Notes: generated from the letters alone by a model not told the origin. Positions 1 through 8,885 are shown, numbered from the stretch's first letter. The stretch: DNA of 12,811 nt from Candidatus Omnitrophota bacterium (GCA_015233705.1 JADFXE010000010.1:2644-15454); one strand, 5' to 3'. Translations and numbers: made by a program.

Positions 1-2585
1 CGATTGCCGGTTCGCGCATCCGCACGCTTGCACAGATCAAACAGCGAGGTGAACGCGCCTTTGGCCTTACGCTCGCGGATCAAGGCGTCGATCGCGGCAG
101 CGCCGACGTTCTTCACGCCCAAAAGGCCGTAACGGATCGTCCGCTCACCGGTCACGGTAAACGTCGAGAAACTTTCGTTCACATCCGGCGGCAGGACCTG
201 GATGCCCATGGACTCGGCTTCTTTGACGTATTCCACGATCTTGTCGGTATTGTCTTTTTCATTGGTGAGCAGTCCGCACATGAACTGGACCGGATAATTG
301 GCCTTGAGCCACGCCGTCTGGTAGGAGACGACCGCGTAGGCCGCGGAATGAGAACGGTTGAACCCGTAACCTGAAAAATAATCGATCGTGTCGAACAGAC
401 GGTTGGCTTCGTCCTCGGGAATGGCATTGATCTTCCGGCAGCCCGTCACAAAGGTCGCACGCATCTTCTGCATGACCTCGGCCTTTTTTTTGGACATGGC
501 GCGGCGAAGGTTATCGGCCTCCGTCATCGAGAATCCGGCGAGAACAGCAGCCATCTGCATGACCTGTTCCTGATAAATGGCAACCCCGTAAGTGTTCTTC
601 AGCACCGGCTCAAGCTTGGGATGCGGATACTTGACCGGCTCCTCCCCGCGCTTGCGCTTGATGAAATCATCCATCATGCCGCTTTGCATGGGGCCGGGAC
701 GGTACAGAGCCAGGATCGAAATAATGTCTTCCAGTTCCGTCGGCTTGATGCGCCGCAGGAGGTCTTTCATGCCGCCAGATTCCAACTGAAAAATACCCGC
801 ACTCTCCCCACGGCCCAACAATTCGTAGGTCTTCTTGTCATCCAAGGGAAGCTTGCGAATATCGACCTCAACGCCGGTCGTCTCCTTGATGATCCGGATA
901 ACGTCCTGAATCAGGGTCAGCGTCTTCAGCCCCAGAAAATCCATTTTAAGAAGCCCGATCTTCTCAATGCCCTTCATCGTAAAGGCGGTGGTAATCTGGT
1001 TATCCGTCGACTTGTAAAGCGGCACATACTCGGACAGCGCCTTGTCGGAGATGACAACGCCCGCGGCATGGATCGAGGCATGGCGCGTCAGGCCTTCCAG
1101 AACCTTGGCCGTCTCAACGAGCTTGCGGGTGCTCTCATCCTCGGCGATGAGCTGCCGCAGCTGCGGTTCGGCTGCGATCGCATCTTCCAGCGTGATGTGA
1201 AGTTCATTGGGGATCAGCTTGGCGATGCGGTCCGCATCCGCGTACGGCAGGCCCATGACACGGGCCACATCGCGCACCACGGCCTTGGCCTGCATGGTCC
1301 CGAAGGTGATGATCTGGGCAACATTGTCCCGGCCGTATTTATTGGCCACATACTCAATGACCTCGCCGCGCCTTTCGAAGCAGAAGTCAATGTCAATATC
1401 CGGCATGCTCACGCGCTGGGGGTTGAGGAACCTTTCAAAAAAAAGCGAATACTTGAGCGGGTCCAGGTCCGTGATCCCCAAAAGGTAACTGATGATACTG
1501 CCTGCCGCTGACCCGCGCCCCGGCCCGACGGGAATGCCCTGGGCCTTGGCATAACGGACAAAATCCGACACGATCAGGAAATAGCCGATGAACCCCAGGT
1601 CGCCGATGACCTTAAGCTCAAAATCCATCTGTTTCATGACGCCATCAGGGACATTGGCGCCGTAACGCTCCTGAACGCCTTCCAGGCAAAGCTTCCTGAG
1701 ATAGACCTCCTTGGTCTCTCCGGTCGGCGAGGTGAATTCCGGAACATGGTACTTGTCAAACTCGAGCTTGACGTTGCAGCGCTCAGCAATGGCCGCGGTA
1801 TTGGCGATCGCCTCCGGTGCCCAGGCAAACAGCCGCGCCATCTCATCCCCGCTGCGGAAATAAAACTGATCCGAATTCATTCTCATACGCTTGGGATCTG
1901 ACAGCGTCGTCTGCGTCTGGATACACAACAGCGCCTCGTGCGCCTCGTAATGTTCAGGAAGAAGATAGTGAACGTCATTGGTCGCCACGAGCGGGATCCC
2001 CATCTCACGCGAAAGCTTCAGAAGCCCTTCATTCACGGACTTCTGCTCCGGCATGCCGTGGTCCATGACCTCGAGAAAAAAATTCTTCGGCCCCAGAATA
2101 TGACGGTACTCCTCTGCCGCCTTGCGGGCCTCGTCATATTTTCCGGCCATGAGCTTCTGGGCAACTTCGCCCTTGAGGCACGCCGAAAGGCCGATCAATC
2201 CCCTAGAATAGCGGGACAGGATCTCCTTGTCGATCCGCGGCTTATAATAAAACCCCTCCAGATAAGCGATCGAGACCAGCCTCATGAGGTTGGCATACCC
2301 TTCATTGGTCTCAGCCAAAAGGACCAGATGCCCGGTCTTCTGGTCGCCAGACTTGTCAAAGCGCGTAGTCGGGGAAATATATGTTTCGCAGCCGATGATG
2401 GGCTTGATGCCCGCGCTCACGGCCTCATCATAGAAATCAATGACGCCAAAGAGGTTCCCGTGGTCGGTCATCGCGACCGCCGGCATTCCCAATTCCTTGG
2501 CTTTCTGGAAGATATCCTTGAGACGGCACGCGCCGTCGAGAAGACTGTACTGGGTGTGCAAATGAAGATGTACGAAACTGCTCAT
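1..2585 (-). CDS. dnaE: DNA polymerase III subunit alpha (C-terminus beyond window)
   Basis: This is the catalytic subunit of the replicative DNA polymerase III holoenzyme, which synthesises DNA 5' to 3' at the fork in the cytoplasm. The visible 861 residues contain an N-terminal PHP domain with an intact HLHLHT motif (residues 6-11), TDHGNLFG (40-47) and E67. These match Thermus-type DnaE rather than the degenerate E. coli form. The polymerase core has GPGRGSAAGS, PDIDIDF (395-401, catalytic D396 and D398) and KMDFLGL with D549 as the third carboxylate. DnaE proteins are usually 1100-1200 residues, so the OB-fold and clamp-binding tail lie outside the window. The ATG at 2585 is chosen because AAGGA lies 9 bases upstream (2595-2599) and FVHLHLHT is the normal N-terminus. 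The gene starts 28 bases after the TPR gene and is probably co-transcribed with it. Family assignment is essentially certain. Confidence 0.97.
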   Translation of the reverse strand, partial: MSSFVHLHLHTQYSLLDGACRLKDIFQKAKELGMPAVAMTDHGNLFGVIDFYDEAVSAGIKPIIGCETYISPTTRFDKSGDQKTGHLVLLAETNEGYANLMRLVSIAYLEGFYYKPRIDKEILSRYSRGLIGLSACLKGEVAQKLMAGKYDEARKAAEEYRHILGPKNFFLEVMDHGMPEQKSVNEGLLKLSREMGIPLVATNDVHYLLPEHYEAHEALLCIQTQTTLSDPKRMRMNSDQFYFRSGDEMARLFAWAPEAIANTAAIAERCNVKLEFDKYHVPEFTSPTGETKEVYLRKLCLEGVQERYGANVPDGVMKQMDFELKVIGDLGFIGYFLIVSDFVRYAKAQGIPVGPGRGSAAGSIISYLLGITDLDPLKYSLFFERFLNPQRVSMPDIDIDFCFERRGEVIEYVANKYGRDNVAQIITFGTMQAKAVVRDVARVMGLPYADADRIAKLIPNELHITLEDAIAAEPQLRQLIAEDESTRKLVETAKVLEGLTRHASIHAAGVVISDKALSEYVPLYKSTDNQITTAFTMKGIEKIGLLKMDFLGLKTLTLIQDVIRIIKETTGVEVDIRKLPLDDKKTYELLGRGESAGIFQLESGGMKDLLRRIKPTELEDIISILALYRPGPMQSGMMDDFIKRKRGEEPVKYPHPKLEPVLKNTYGVAIYQEQVMQMAAVLAGFSMTEADNLRRAMSKKKAEVMQKMRATFVTGCRKINAIPEDEANRLFDTIDYFSGYGFNRSHSAAYAVVSYQTAWLKANYPVQFMCGLLTNEKDNTDKIVEYVKEAESMGIQVLPPDVNESFSTFTVTGERTIRYGLLGVKNVGAAAIDALIRERKAKGAFTSLFDLCKRADARTGN

Positions 2586-2613
2586 GGATCTTTATCCTTG
2601 GAACATTATACGA

Positions 2614-3528
2614 TCACAATAACTTTTCCTTGCCCGGACTGAGGCAAAGCGTCCAGGGATGGATTGTATCAGCCGTAATGTTTATCGCAAAACCTTTGCG
2701 GAATTCTTCCCTGTCGATCATCCGCTCCCGATGCTTCGTCTTGCCAGACTCCTGTGTCTTTATAAAATCCACCATATCATGGACCAAGGGGCGGTTCGTT
2801 TCTGAAGACCATAACATCTCCGCTGATGCCAACGCATCATGCGAGTTGCCGGTATCATAACTTAATGCCATCCCATATAACAGAATCTGATCCCGGTCAC
2901 CTTCGAAAAAATCTCCGTTACTTTTTAAGACCTTCAAGGCACCGGCCTCATCGCCGCCGCGAGCCAGGGACCGCACCAGCATCCAGGCGCTGTCCCTTCT
3001 GATGCGGGAAACCCACTCCGGGATCATCTCCAGCAACTTCTCACGAGCGGGCGCAGAAAAAGTCCTTAACGGAGAAAGCACTGCGTTGAACCTTTGCTGC
3101 TTTAAGTCGTCGGAAAGAACCGCCCTGAACTTGGCGGCCGCCTCCTTCCAGCGAGCTTGATGATACAAGGCGACTCCCTCCTCGTAGGAGAGCCAGAAAA
3201 AGCTTTTCTCCTTACGGAATGCCTGATCAAAAAGCCGGCCGGCCTCGGCCTCATTCCCCAGCAGCATGCGGCACAGGCCGCGCATCTCGTACGCCCGCGG
3301 CATATCCGGGAACCACTCGGACAGCAGAACATAATACCGCAATGCACTGCGCATCCTTCCTTCATCAAAAGGCTGGCGACCGGCTATCAAATTAGCCGGA
3401 TAATTGGCCAGAATCTGCAGGGTATTCAATCGTTGGACGATCGCCTGCGTCTTATTGAAAAAGACCGCCACCAGCAACACTGCGGCGCCGTAAACCACGG
3501 CCATGGGAATGAAAAGTTTTCTCTTCAT
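2614..3528 (-). CDS. Membrane-anchored TPR-like protein, function unknown
   Basis: The predicted 304-residue protein has a short positive N-terminus (MKRK) followed by one hydrophobic segment (about residues 5-24), fitting a single inner-membrane anchor with the rest exposed. Residues about 60-140 contain tandem helix-turn-helix units with TPR-like spacing and residues, for example MRGLCRMLLGNEAEAGRLF and GVALYHQARWKEAAAKF. More weakly repetitive helical sequence follows, including MLVRSLARGGDEAGALKVL. TPR proteins usually scaffold protein complexes, and no catalytic motif is visible. The frame is open further upstream to 3585, but that would overlap the preceding gene. The ATG at 3528 has GGAA 7 bases before it and lies 4 bases after the upstream stop, so it is preferred. 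Tight linkage to the YfhO-like gene suggests a shared role, perhaps in envelope polymer assembly; this is inference. Confidence 0.8.
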   Translation of the reverse strand: MKRKLFIPMAVVYGAAVLLVAVFFNKTQAIVQRLNTLQILANYPANLIAGRQPFDEGRMRSALRYYVLLSEWFPDMPRAYEMRGLCRMLLGNEAEAGRLFDQAFRKEKSFFWLSYEEGVALYHQARWKEAAAKFRAVLSDDLKQQRFNAVLSPLRTFSAPAREKLLEMIPEWVSRIRRDSAWMLVRSLARGGDEAGALKVLKSNGDFFEGDRDQILLYGMALSYDTGNSHDALASAEMLWSSETNRPLVHDMVDFIKTQESGKTKHRERMIDREEFRKGFAINITADTIHPWTLCLSPGKEKLL

Positions 3529-3532
3529 GCGC

Positions 3533-5692
3533 TTATTCCGGAAGCTTCCTGTAGCTGAACACAAGACTGCCAACCCAAATGGCATTGATCAAAATGATCG
3601 AATAATAATAGAGATTCCACCACGACGAAAGGAATTGAAAGGCGACACGATGCGCTCCTTGATCGATCCAAACCCCTTTGAACGCCCCGTTCGCCCGATA
3701 AAGCGGTTGCCTTTTTCCGTCGACCGTGACCGTCCACTGATCATGATAACTGTCGTTGTACACAAAAAACGCCCGATACGGCAAAGCCACATCCAGGCGT
3801 ACGGCGTTGGCATTGAAATCCCTGACCTTCACAAAGCTTGCTGCGTCCAGCACCACCTCGCGGCCGTCCATTGAGCCGCCAACCCCGCGAGCATCCTCCA
3901 CCACTGCCGGACCATTGCCAGACAAAGCCGCAATCAACCGGCCCTGATCAGCCTTGGAAGCGCTCGCCAGCCGCGCAGCCGGATAAAAAACAAATTTCTT
4001 CATGACGTAAGGTTCAAGAACACTTTTGGGAATCGTCTTGCCCAGAAAATACGATCCCCTCTGACCGAAATAATCGTCTGCATAAAAACCGGCATCATCC
4101 TTGCGCAGCTTCGGCCTGAGAAAATAACTACTTCCAAGTTCCTTTGATGGTCGCGGCCTTTCCAAAGCAAACTTCATCGGCAGTCTCTGATGTTCCGTGA
4201 CTGCGCGACTCCGACCAGCCAGCCCCTGAAAATTCCCCAGGACCTCGATCGGCTGCACAAGCGCGATGAACCCAAGAATGACAACAAAGACATGCGGTCT
4301 TGCCCGCAACGGCTGCCAAAATAGGAATGTCAAGAACCAAAGCAGGCTTGCCAAGAGCATGACAAATGTCCCCGGCGAAGAATCCTGCAGGTGTAGCAAA
4401 AATAAAGCCGCCCCGCCATGGACCGCGATCACCCAGAATGCCAGCATCGCCTTGCGCAGCCCGCGCTGCGGCAGATCGGCCAGGAACTTCTCCAACTCGC
4501 CGATCAACAGCACGATCGCCATCACTATCAACGCCGGCCAGAAGAAATAATAATTCCGAAATTGCCGAAAGAATGACAGGTGCTGATACAGAAAATCAAA
4601 GACCGGCGTTGCGCTGGTCGCGGCGATCAGGAACAGGAACAGCCCTGACAGAAAGATCACGACCTGCCGGCGCGTCACCCGATTCCAAACAGCGATCAGG
4701 AATAAAACATACGCCAACCCGGAAATGTACACGTAATGCTGGGATGCATTCCGAAAGTCGGTGAAGAGTTCGGCGAAACTGGCCCGCGCGAGCAATCCAC
4801 TGTTAACGATCATCTGCTGACCAACCTCCAGGGAATTCACGCCGCTCTCGGTAGTGCGTCCATACAAAAGAACGTTCTGGGGATCCTTCAGCGCCAGCAA
4901 ACACCGGAGCGAAGGAAAAACTGTCAGACAAAGCAAGGCGATCAGAAACAGACTAAAGAAAGGATCTGTCACCAGGAACTTCAGCAGAGCGACAAAAAAA
5001 CGGACCACCTCGCGAGGCAGGCAGATCAGACACGCCAGCAAGACACAGCCGACGACCGTCAGGAAATAATAAGGAATATACGCGGTCAGCGCCAAGGCCA
5101 CGACCAGTCCCATTCCGGCAAGATTCCAGCGTTTTCTGTTGCGGTGCTTCGCACTGACAAACCCCTGCAGGAAAACAAAGAACCAGATCATTGGCGCCGT
5201 GATCGTGGTCAGATCCATCTGCCAGAAGATCAAGGCTGAAAAGATCGAGGAAAACATCAGGAGAAGCGTCCCCAGCAAAGCCAGAGACGAACGCACGGAC
5301 AGCTGCCGCAAAAGAAGATAAACGCCTCCGAAAAGAACAATGGCGTAAAGAATGACAAAACTCAAGAAAGCCGCATACGGCGGCAATCCTAGCGACAAAA
5401 AAAGCGGGGAAATCAATAACAGCGGATTAAATTCACCGATCAGATGAGCCTGAGTGTAATCATATCTTCCCCGCCCGTGGAACGGATCCCAGAATGGATA
5501 AACTCCCTCGATAAAGTGCTCGAAATGATAGGTAATCCAGTGAAGACTCTGCCCGTTATCCGCGCCCATGAACAGCTGGCCATTCAGGAACGGACTGATG
5601 CACCACAACCAGGACGCGACCAGAATCAAAAAACACATCGCGCGGGCCAAAGGACTGGAGAAGGCAGAACGCAGTTGGGCTGATCTGTTCAT
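3533..5692 (-). CDS. YfhO-family polytopic membrane protein (GT-C-like)
   Basis: A 719-residue protein with about a dozen hydrophobic segments from residue 18 to about 480, an extracytoplasmic C-terminal domain and a last membrane helix near 695-713. The first loop has GADNGQS and YPFWDPFHGRGRYD, resembling the polar first loop of GT-C/YfhO-type proteins. The C-terminal domain has AFFVYNDSYHDQWTVTVDG, then PLYRANGAFKGVWI and GAHRVAFQF. This is the typical YfhO ending, in which a VDG-K-x-Y-R-AN-F-G-V series precedes the last helix. Members are linked to glycosylation of envelope polymers, such as lipoteichoic acid in Firmicutes, but the substrate here cannot be read from sequence. A GTG at 5698 in the same frame is possible, but GGAGAGG lies 2 bases from it and 8 bases from the ATG at 5692, so the ATG is favoured. 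It probably heads an operon with the TPR gene and dnaE. Confidence 0.85.
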   Translation of the reverse strand: MNRSAQLRSAFSSPLARAMCFLILVASWLWCISPFLNGQLFMGADNGQSLHWITYHFEHFIEGVYPFWDPFHGRGRYDYTQAHLIGEFNPLLLISPLFLSLGLPPYAAFLSFVILYAIVLFGGVYLLLRQLSVRSSLALLGTLLLMFSSIFSALIFWQMDLTTITAPMIWFFVFLQGFVSAKHRNRKRWNLAGMGLVVALALTAYIPYYFLTVVGCVLLACLICLPREVVRFFVALLKFLVTDPFFSLFLIALLCLTVFPSLRCLLALKDPQNVLLYGRTTESGVNSLEVGQQMIVNSGLLARASFAELFTDFRNASQHYVYISGLAYVLFLIAVWNRVTRRQVVIFLSGLFLFLIAATSATPVFDFLYQHLSFFRQFRNYYFFWPALIVMAIVLLIGELEKFLADLPQRGLRKAMLAFWVIAVHGGAALFLLHLQDSSPGTFVMLLASLLWFLTFLFWQPLRARPHVFVVILGFIALVQPIEVLGNFQGLAGRSRAVTEHQRLPMKFALERPRPSKELGSSYFLRPKLRKDDAGFYADDYFGQRGSYFLGKTIPKSVLEPYVMKKFVFYPAARLASASKADQGRLIAALSGNGPAVVEDARGVGGSMDGREVVLDAASFVKVRDFNANAVRLDVALPYRAFFVYNDSYHDQWTVTVDGKRQPLYRANGAFKGVWIDQGAHRVAFQFLSSWWNLYYYSIILINAIWVGSLVFSYRKLPE

Positions 5693-5700
5693 GTTCACAG

Positions 5701-5707
5701 CCTCTCC
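5701..5707 (-). promoter_or_regulatory. Ribosome binding site deciding the YfhO-like start
   Basis: GGAGAGG on the minus strand lies 8 bases from the ATG at 5692 and only 2 bases from the in-frame GTG at 5698. The spacing selects the ATG as the start codon. Confidence 0.75.
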
Positions 5708-5790
5708 GGTAAAACGATGTCAGGCTGATGCACGCATTGAAGAAAGCAGTGCTTGGTATGCCGATGGAGATGGATGAAAAGTTGGGACAT

Positions 5791-5860
5791 AAAAAGTCAG
5801 CGGTCAACAATCAGCTGTCAGCAGAGCTGGACTGCTGACCGCTGACCGCTGACGGCTGAC
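5791..5860 (-). terminator. guaA intrinsic terminator built from GCTGACN heptamers
   Basis: The two 29-base arms (5796-5824 and 5832-5860) flank a 7-base loop and match at 24 of 29 positions. Three of the mismatches become G-U pairs in the minus-strand transcript. The inner part is a perfect 8-bp stem (5817-5824 with 5832-5839). On the minus strand the stem is followed directly by five T residues (5791-5795), the expected layout of a rho-independent terminator. It starts 16 bases after the guaA stop. The right arm is four tandem GCTGACN heptamers (5834-5861) and the left arm is four degenerate inverted copies (5796-5823). The plus strand has no T run after the stem, so termination should work only in the guaA direction. 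Confidence 0.75.
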
Positions 5861-5876
5861 TCCGTATTAAAGCAAA

Positions 5877-7628
5877 TTATTCCCATTCAATAGTCGCGGG
5901 CGGCTTGGAACTGATGTCGTAAACAACGCGATTGACACCGCGCACTTCGTTGATGATCCGGTTGGAAATCTTGCCCAGAAGTTCATACGGCAGATGCACC
6001 CAATCGGCAGTCATGCCGTCGACGCTGCTGACGCAGCGGATCGCGATCACGTTCTCGTAAGTGCGCTGGTCGCCCATGACACCCACGGTCTTGACCGGCA
6101 ACAGGACCGCAAAAGACTGCCAGACCTCGTTGTAAAGGTTGGCCTTCTTGATCTCCTCCAAAACCCGTTCATCCGCCTCGCGCAGGATGTTGAGACGCTC
6201 CTCGGTGACATCCCCCAGAATGCGGATCGCCAATCCCGGACCCGGGAACGGCTGACGCTTGAGGATGACATCCTGCAGGCCCAGCACTTTGCCGATCGCT
6301 CTCACCTCGTCCTTGAAAAGATCGCGCAAAGGCTCGAGCAGCTGCAGATGCAGCGACTTGGGAAGCCCGCCCACATTGTGGTGGCTCTTGATGACCGCGG
6401 AAGGCCCGCCAGTCGGAGATACAGACTCGATCACGTCCGGATAAAGCGTCCCCTGCCCCAGGAACTCAACGCTCTTGATCCTCTTGGCGTTCTCCTGGAA
6501 GACCTCAACAAAGACGCGGCCGATAATCTTGCGCTTCTCCTCCGGGTCGGTCACGCCGGCCAACTCCTTGAGGAAGCGCTTGGAGGCATCAACCACATGG
6601 AAATTCATCCTGAAATTACCCTTGAAAGTATTGTGAACAGCCTTAGCCTCGTTCTTGCGCAGGACGCCGTTATCGACAAAAATGCAATAAAGGTTCATGC
6701 CAATGGCCTTGCTGATAAGGACCGCGGCCACCGACGAATCAACGCCACCCGACAGCCCAAGGACGACCTTCTTGTTGCCGACCGTCTCCTGGATCTTCTT
6801 GATCGAGGCATCGATGAAACGGTCCATGGTCCAGCGCGGCAGGCATCCGCAAATACTGTGCGTAAAATTCTGCAGAACCTGCACCCCGCGCTGCGTGTGG
6901 ACGACCTCGGGATGAAACTGGACACCGTAGATCTTCTTGGAACGGTTGGCAAATGCCGCGCAACCGTTATTCAAGGTATGCGCGATCTTCTCAAAACCAG
7001 GCGGCAGCGAGATAATCTCATCCCCATGGCTCATCCAGCAGGTCAGGTTAGTCGGAAGATTCGAGAACAGGTCCTTGTTGCTGTCGATGAACAATTCGGC
7101 GCGGCCATACTCGCGATCCTTGGACTTGTTGACCTTGCCGCCAAACATCTGGGTGATGACCTGCAGGCCGTAGCACACGCCCAGAATCGGCAGACCCATC
7201 TTGAAAATTTCTTTATTGGGATGAGGGGCGTCCTTGTCGTAGACGCTCATCGGCCCGCCGGAAAGGATCAGGCCCTTGGCGCCCAACTCTTTAATCCGGT
7301 CAGGAGTGATATTGAACGGAACGATCTGGCTGAAGACCTTGCACTCGCGGATACGACGGGCAATAAGCTGGGTGTACTGGGAGCCGAAATCCAGGACCAA
7401 AATGACGTCGCGCGACTTGATCTTGCGGACCTTGATGTTCAGCGTCTTGGTACTGCCTTTGAGGAGCGACACCTTGCGCTGTTCCAGCTTGTGATAGCTG
7501 TTGCCCTGACGCGCCGTGTGAAGCTTCCTGGCGAATTCTGCTTTTCTCAGGGAGACCGCCTTTTTGGAAGGCAGGGCCCTGGGCTTCTGAACCTTGTTCA
7601 CCTTAGTCTTTTTGGCCTTCGTTGGCAT
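5877..7628 (-). CDS. guaA: GMP synthase (glutamine-hydrolysing) with basic N-terminal extension
   Basis: A 583-residue cytoplasmic enzyme that aminates XMP to GMP with glutamine and ATP, the last step of guanine nucleotide synthesis. The class I glutamine amidotransferase domain begins near residue 75 ([18 protein letters not shown]). Its nucleophile is C152 in GVCYGLQ, with H239 and E241 in QFHPE completing the triad. The ATP pyrophosphatase domain has the PP-loop SGGVDS (293-298). The C-terminal dimerisation domain has [17 protein letters not shown] and ends in PPATIEWE, as in the whole family. E. coli GuaA is 525 residues; the excess here is a Lys/Arg-rich N-terminal extension of about 74 residues with no internal ATG or GTG closer to the domain. 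A GTG at 7655 is possible, but only the ATG at 7628 has a well-placed AAAGG. The gene lies downstream of guaB3 and acts directly after it in the pathway. Confidence 0.97.
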   Translation of the reverse strand: MPTKAKKTKVNKVQKPRALPSKKAVSLRKAEFARKLHTARQGNSYHKLEQRKVSLLKGSTKTLNIKVRKIKSRDVILVLDFGSQYTQLIARRIRECKVFSQIVPFNITPDRIKELGAKGLILSGGPMSVYDKDAPHPNKEIFKMGLPILGVCYGLQVITQMFGGKVNKSKDREYGRAELFIDSNKDLFSNLPTNLTCWMSHGDEIISLPPGFEKIAHTLNNGCAAFANRSKKIYGVQFHPEVVHTQRGVQVLQNFTHSICGCLPRWTMDRFIDASIKKIQETVGNKKVVLGLSGGVDSSVAAVLISKAIGMNLYCIFVDNGVLRKNEAKAVHNTFKGNFRMNFHVVDASKRFLKELAGVTDPEEKRKIIGRVFVEVFQENAKRIKSVEFLGQGTLYPDVIESVSPTGGPSAVIKSHHNVGGLPKSLHLQLLEPLRDLFKDEVRAIGKVLGLQDVILKRQPFPGPGLAIRILGDVTEERLNILREADERVLEEIKKANLYNEVWQSFAVLLPVKTVGVMGDQRTYENVIAIRCVSSVDGMTADWVHLPYELLGKISNRIINEVRGVNRVVYDISSKPPATIEWE

Positions 7629-7635
7629 TCGGACA

Positions 7636-7640
7636 CCTTT
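7636..7640 (-). promoter_or_regulatory. Ribosome binding site deciding the guaA start
   Basis: AAAGG on the minus strand lies 7 bases from the ATG at 7628. The in-frame GTG at 7655 has no purine-rich site before it. This supports the 583-residue form and shows that the basic extension is probably translated. Confidence 0.65.
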
Positions 7641-7660
7641 GGTTAAATTGAACACACAAG

Positions 7661-7724
7661 GTCAACAGTCAAAAGTCAGCGGTCAGCAGAATATCGGCTG
7701 ACAGCTGACGGCTGACAGCTGACT
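7661..7724 (-). repeat. Second heptamer palindrome, possible weak terminator after guaB3
   Basis: The right arm holds four tandem GCTGACN heptamers (7697-7724) and the left arm four degenerate inverted copies (7661-7688), around an 8-base centre. The element begins on the base next to the guaB3 stop codon. The inner stem (7675-7687 with 7697-7709) matches at 12 of 13 positions and is followed on the minus strand by four T residues (7671-7674), then mixed sequence. It could be a weak or partial terminator that lets some transcripts reach guaA, or an mRNA-stabilising hairpin. The architecture equals that of the element after guaA, so the two belong to one repeat family. Confidence 0.7.
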
Positions 7725-8885
7725 CTATTTCCCCATCCCTATCTTCTGGCTCATCTGAAAGACCTTGCCCTCACTCTGGAAGGAATGCGCAATGATGATC
7801 TCAACATCGTGCATTTCCTTGATGTTGGCCGCACCCAGCGAACCCATCGAGGTCTTCAACGCACCGACGAGATTCTGCGAACCGTCATCGACCCTGGCCG
7901 GCCCCAAAAGAATTTCCTTGAGCGTTCCGGACTGGCCGACCTTGACGCGCGTACCGCGCGGCAGGTTGGCATTCGACGTCGCCATGCCCCAGTGATACCC
8001 GCGGCCCGGCGCTTCATAGGCCTTGGCAAACGCGGAACCGACCATGCAGGCGTCGCCTCCCGCGGCAATAGCCTTGCAAACCTCGCCGCCGATGCGCATG
8101 CCGCCGTCGGTGATAATGGGGACATACTTGCCGCGGCGCTTGAAGAAATAATCGCGGGCCGCCGCGCAATCGACGGTCGCGGTAATTTGCGGGACGCCGA
8201 TGCCCAGAACCCCGCGGCTCGTGCAGGCCGCACCCGGACCAATCCCGACGAGAATGGCCGACGCGCCAGCCTCCATGAGCTCGAGCGACACATCATAACT
8301 GACCGTATTGCCGACAATGACCGGGATCTTGGAATCCTTGCAGAATTTCTCGAGGTCCAACACCTTGTATTCCGTGGCCACATGACGGACCGTGGCAACG
8401 GTCGACTGAATGATGAACATGTCGCAGCCGGCGTCGATCGCGATCTCGCCGAACTTCTTGGCATTTTGCGGAATGCAGCTGACAATCGCCGGAACCTTGT
8501 GCTTCTTGATCTCCTCAACACGCTTGGCGATAAGGGCTTCCTTGACCGGCTTGGTATACAGGCTCTGGATAAGGTTGGTGGCCTGGTCCGGCGCAGCCTC
8601 GGCGATCTGATCGAGGATGTCGTCCGGGTTCTCGTAGCGGGTCTGGATGCCATCGAGATTAAGGACCGCAATGCCGCCGAGCTTGCCCATCTCGACCGCA
8701 AACTTGACGTTCACCACACCGTCCATGGACGCGGCCAGGATCGGGATGTTGAATGTGTTCTTGCCAATGGACCAGGAAACGTCCACTTCGTTGGGATTCA
8801 CTGTTTTATCGCCAGGGGCGAGCGCTACTTCATCAAAGCCATAGCAACGGCGGGCTCTACGGCCTATCCCAATCCAGTCAGCCAT
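7725..8885 (-). CDS. guaB3: GuaB3-type IMP dehydrogenase lacking CBS domains
   Basis: A 386-residue TIM-barrel protein of the IMPDH/GMP reductase superfamily. The family oxidises IMP to XMP with NAD, the first committed step to GMP. The catalytic loop reads [15 protein letters not shown] with nucleophile C221, and the phosphate and flap regions follow ([13 protein letters not shown], then [16 protein letters not shown]). Canonical GuaB is about 490 residues with a tandem CBS insert; that insert is absent. The N-terminus ([18 protein letters not shown]) and length match the GuaB3 or IMP-dehydrogenase-related group known from actinobacteria and cyanobacteria. The ATG at 8885 has TGGAGG 9 bases upstream (8895-8900). 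guaA follows in the same direction, which supports a role in XMP supply. GMP reductase is a less likely alternative because of the guaA linkage and the sequence type. Confidence 0.92.
   Translation of the reverse strand: MADWIGIGRRARRCYGFDEVALAPGDKTVNPNEVDVSWSIGKNTFNIPILAASMDGVVNVKFAVEMGKLGGIAVLNLDGIQTRYENPDDILDQIAEAAPDQATNLIQSLYTKPVKEALIAKRVEEIKKHKVPAIVSCIPQNAKKFGEIAIDAGCDMFIIQSTVATVRHVATEYKVLDLEKFCKDSKIPVIVGNTVSYDVSLELMEAGASAILVGIGPGAACTSRGVLGIGVPQITATVDCAAARDYFFKRRGKYVPIITDGGMRIGGEVCKAIAAGGDACMVGSAFAKAYEAPGRGYHWGMATSNANLPRGTRVKVGQSGTLKEILLGPARVDDGSQNLVGALKTSMGSLGAANIKEMHDVEIIIAHSFQSEGKVFQMSQKIGMGK

Noticed and set aside
621..1511. 296-codon open frame on the plus strand
   Set aside because: It is antisense to the dnaE polymerase core, which carries the catalytic aspartates.
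2605..2610. Perfect TATAAT on the minus strand before dnaE
   Set aside because: No recognisable -35 lies at the right distance, and transcription from it would begin at about 2598, inside or past the ribosome binding site at 2595-2599.
5994..7646. 550-codon open frame on the plus strand
   Set aside because: It is exactly antisense to guaA, has low-complexity Arg/Asp/Leu-rich sequence typical of a shadow frame, and matches no family. guaA is certain.
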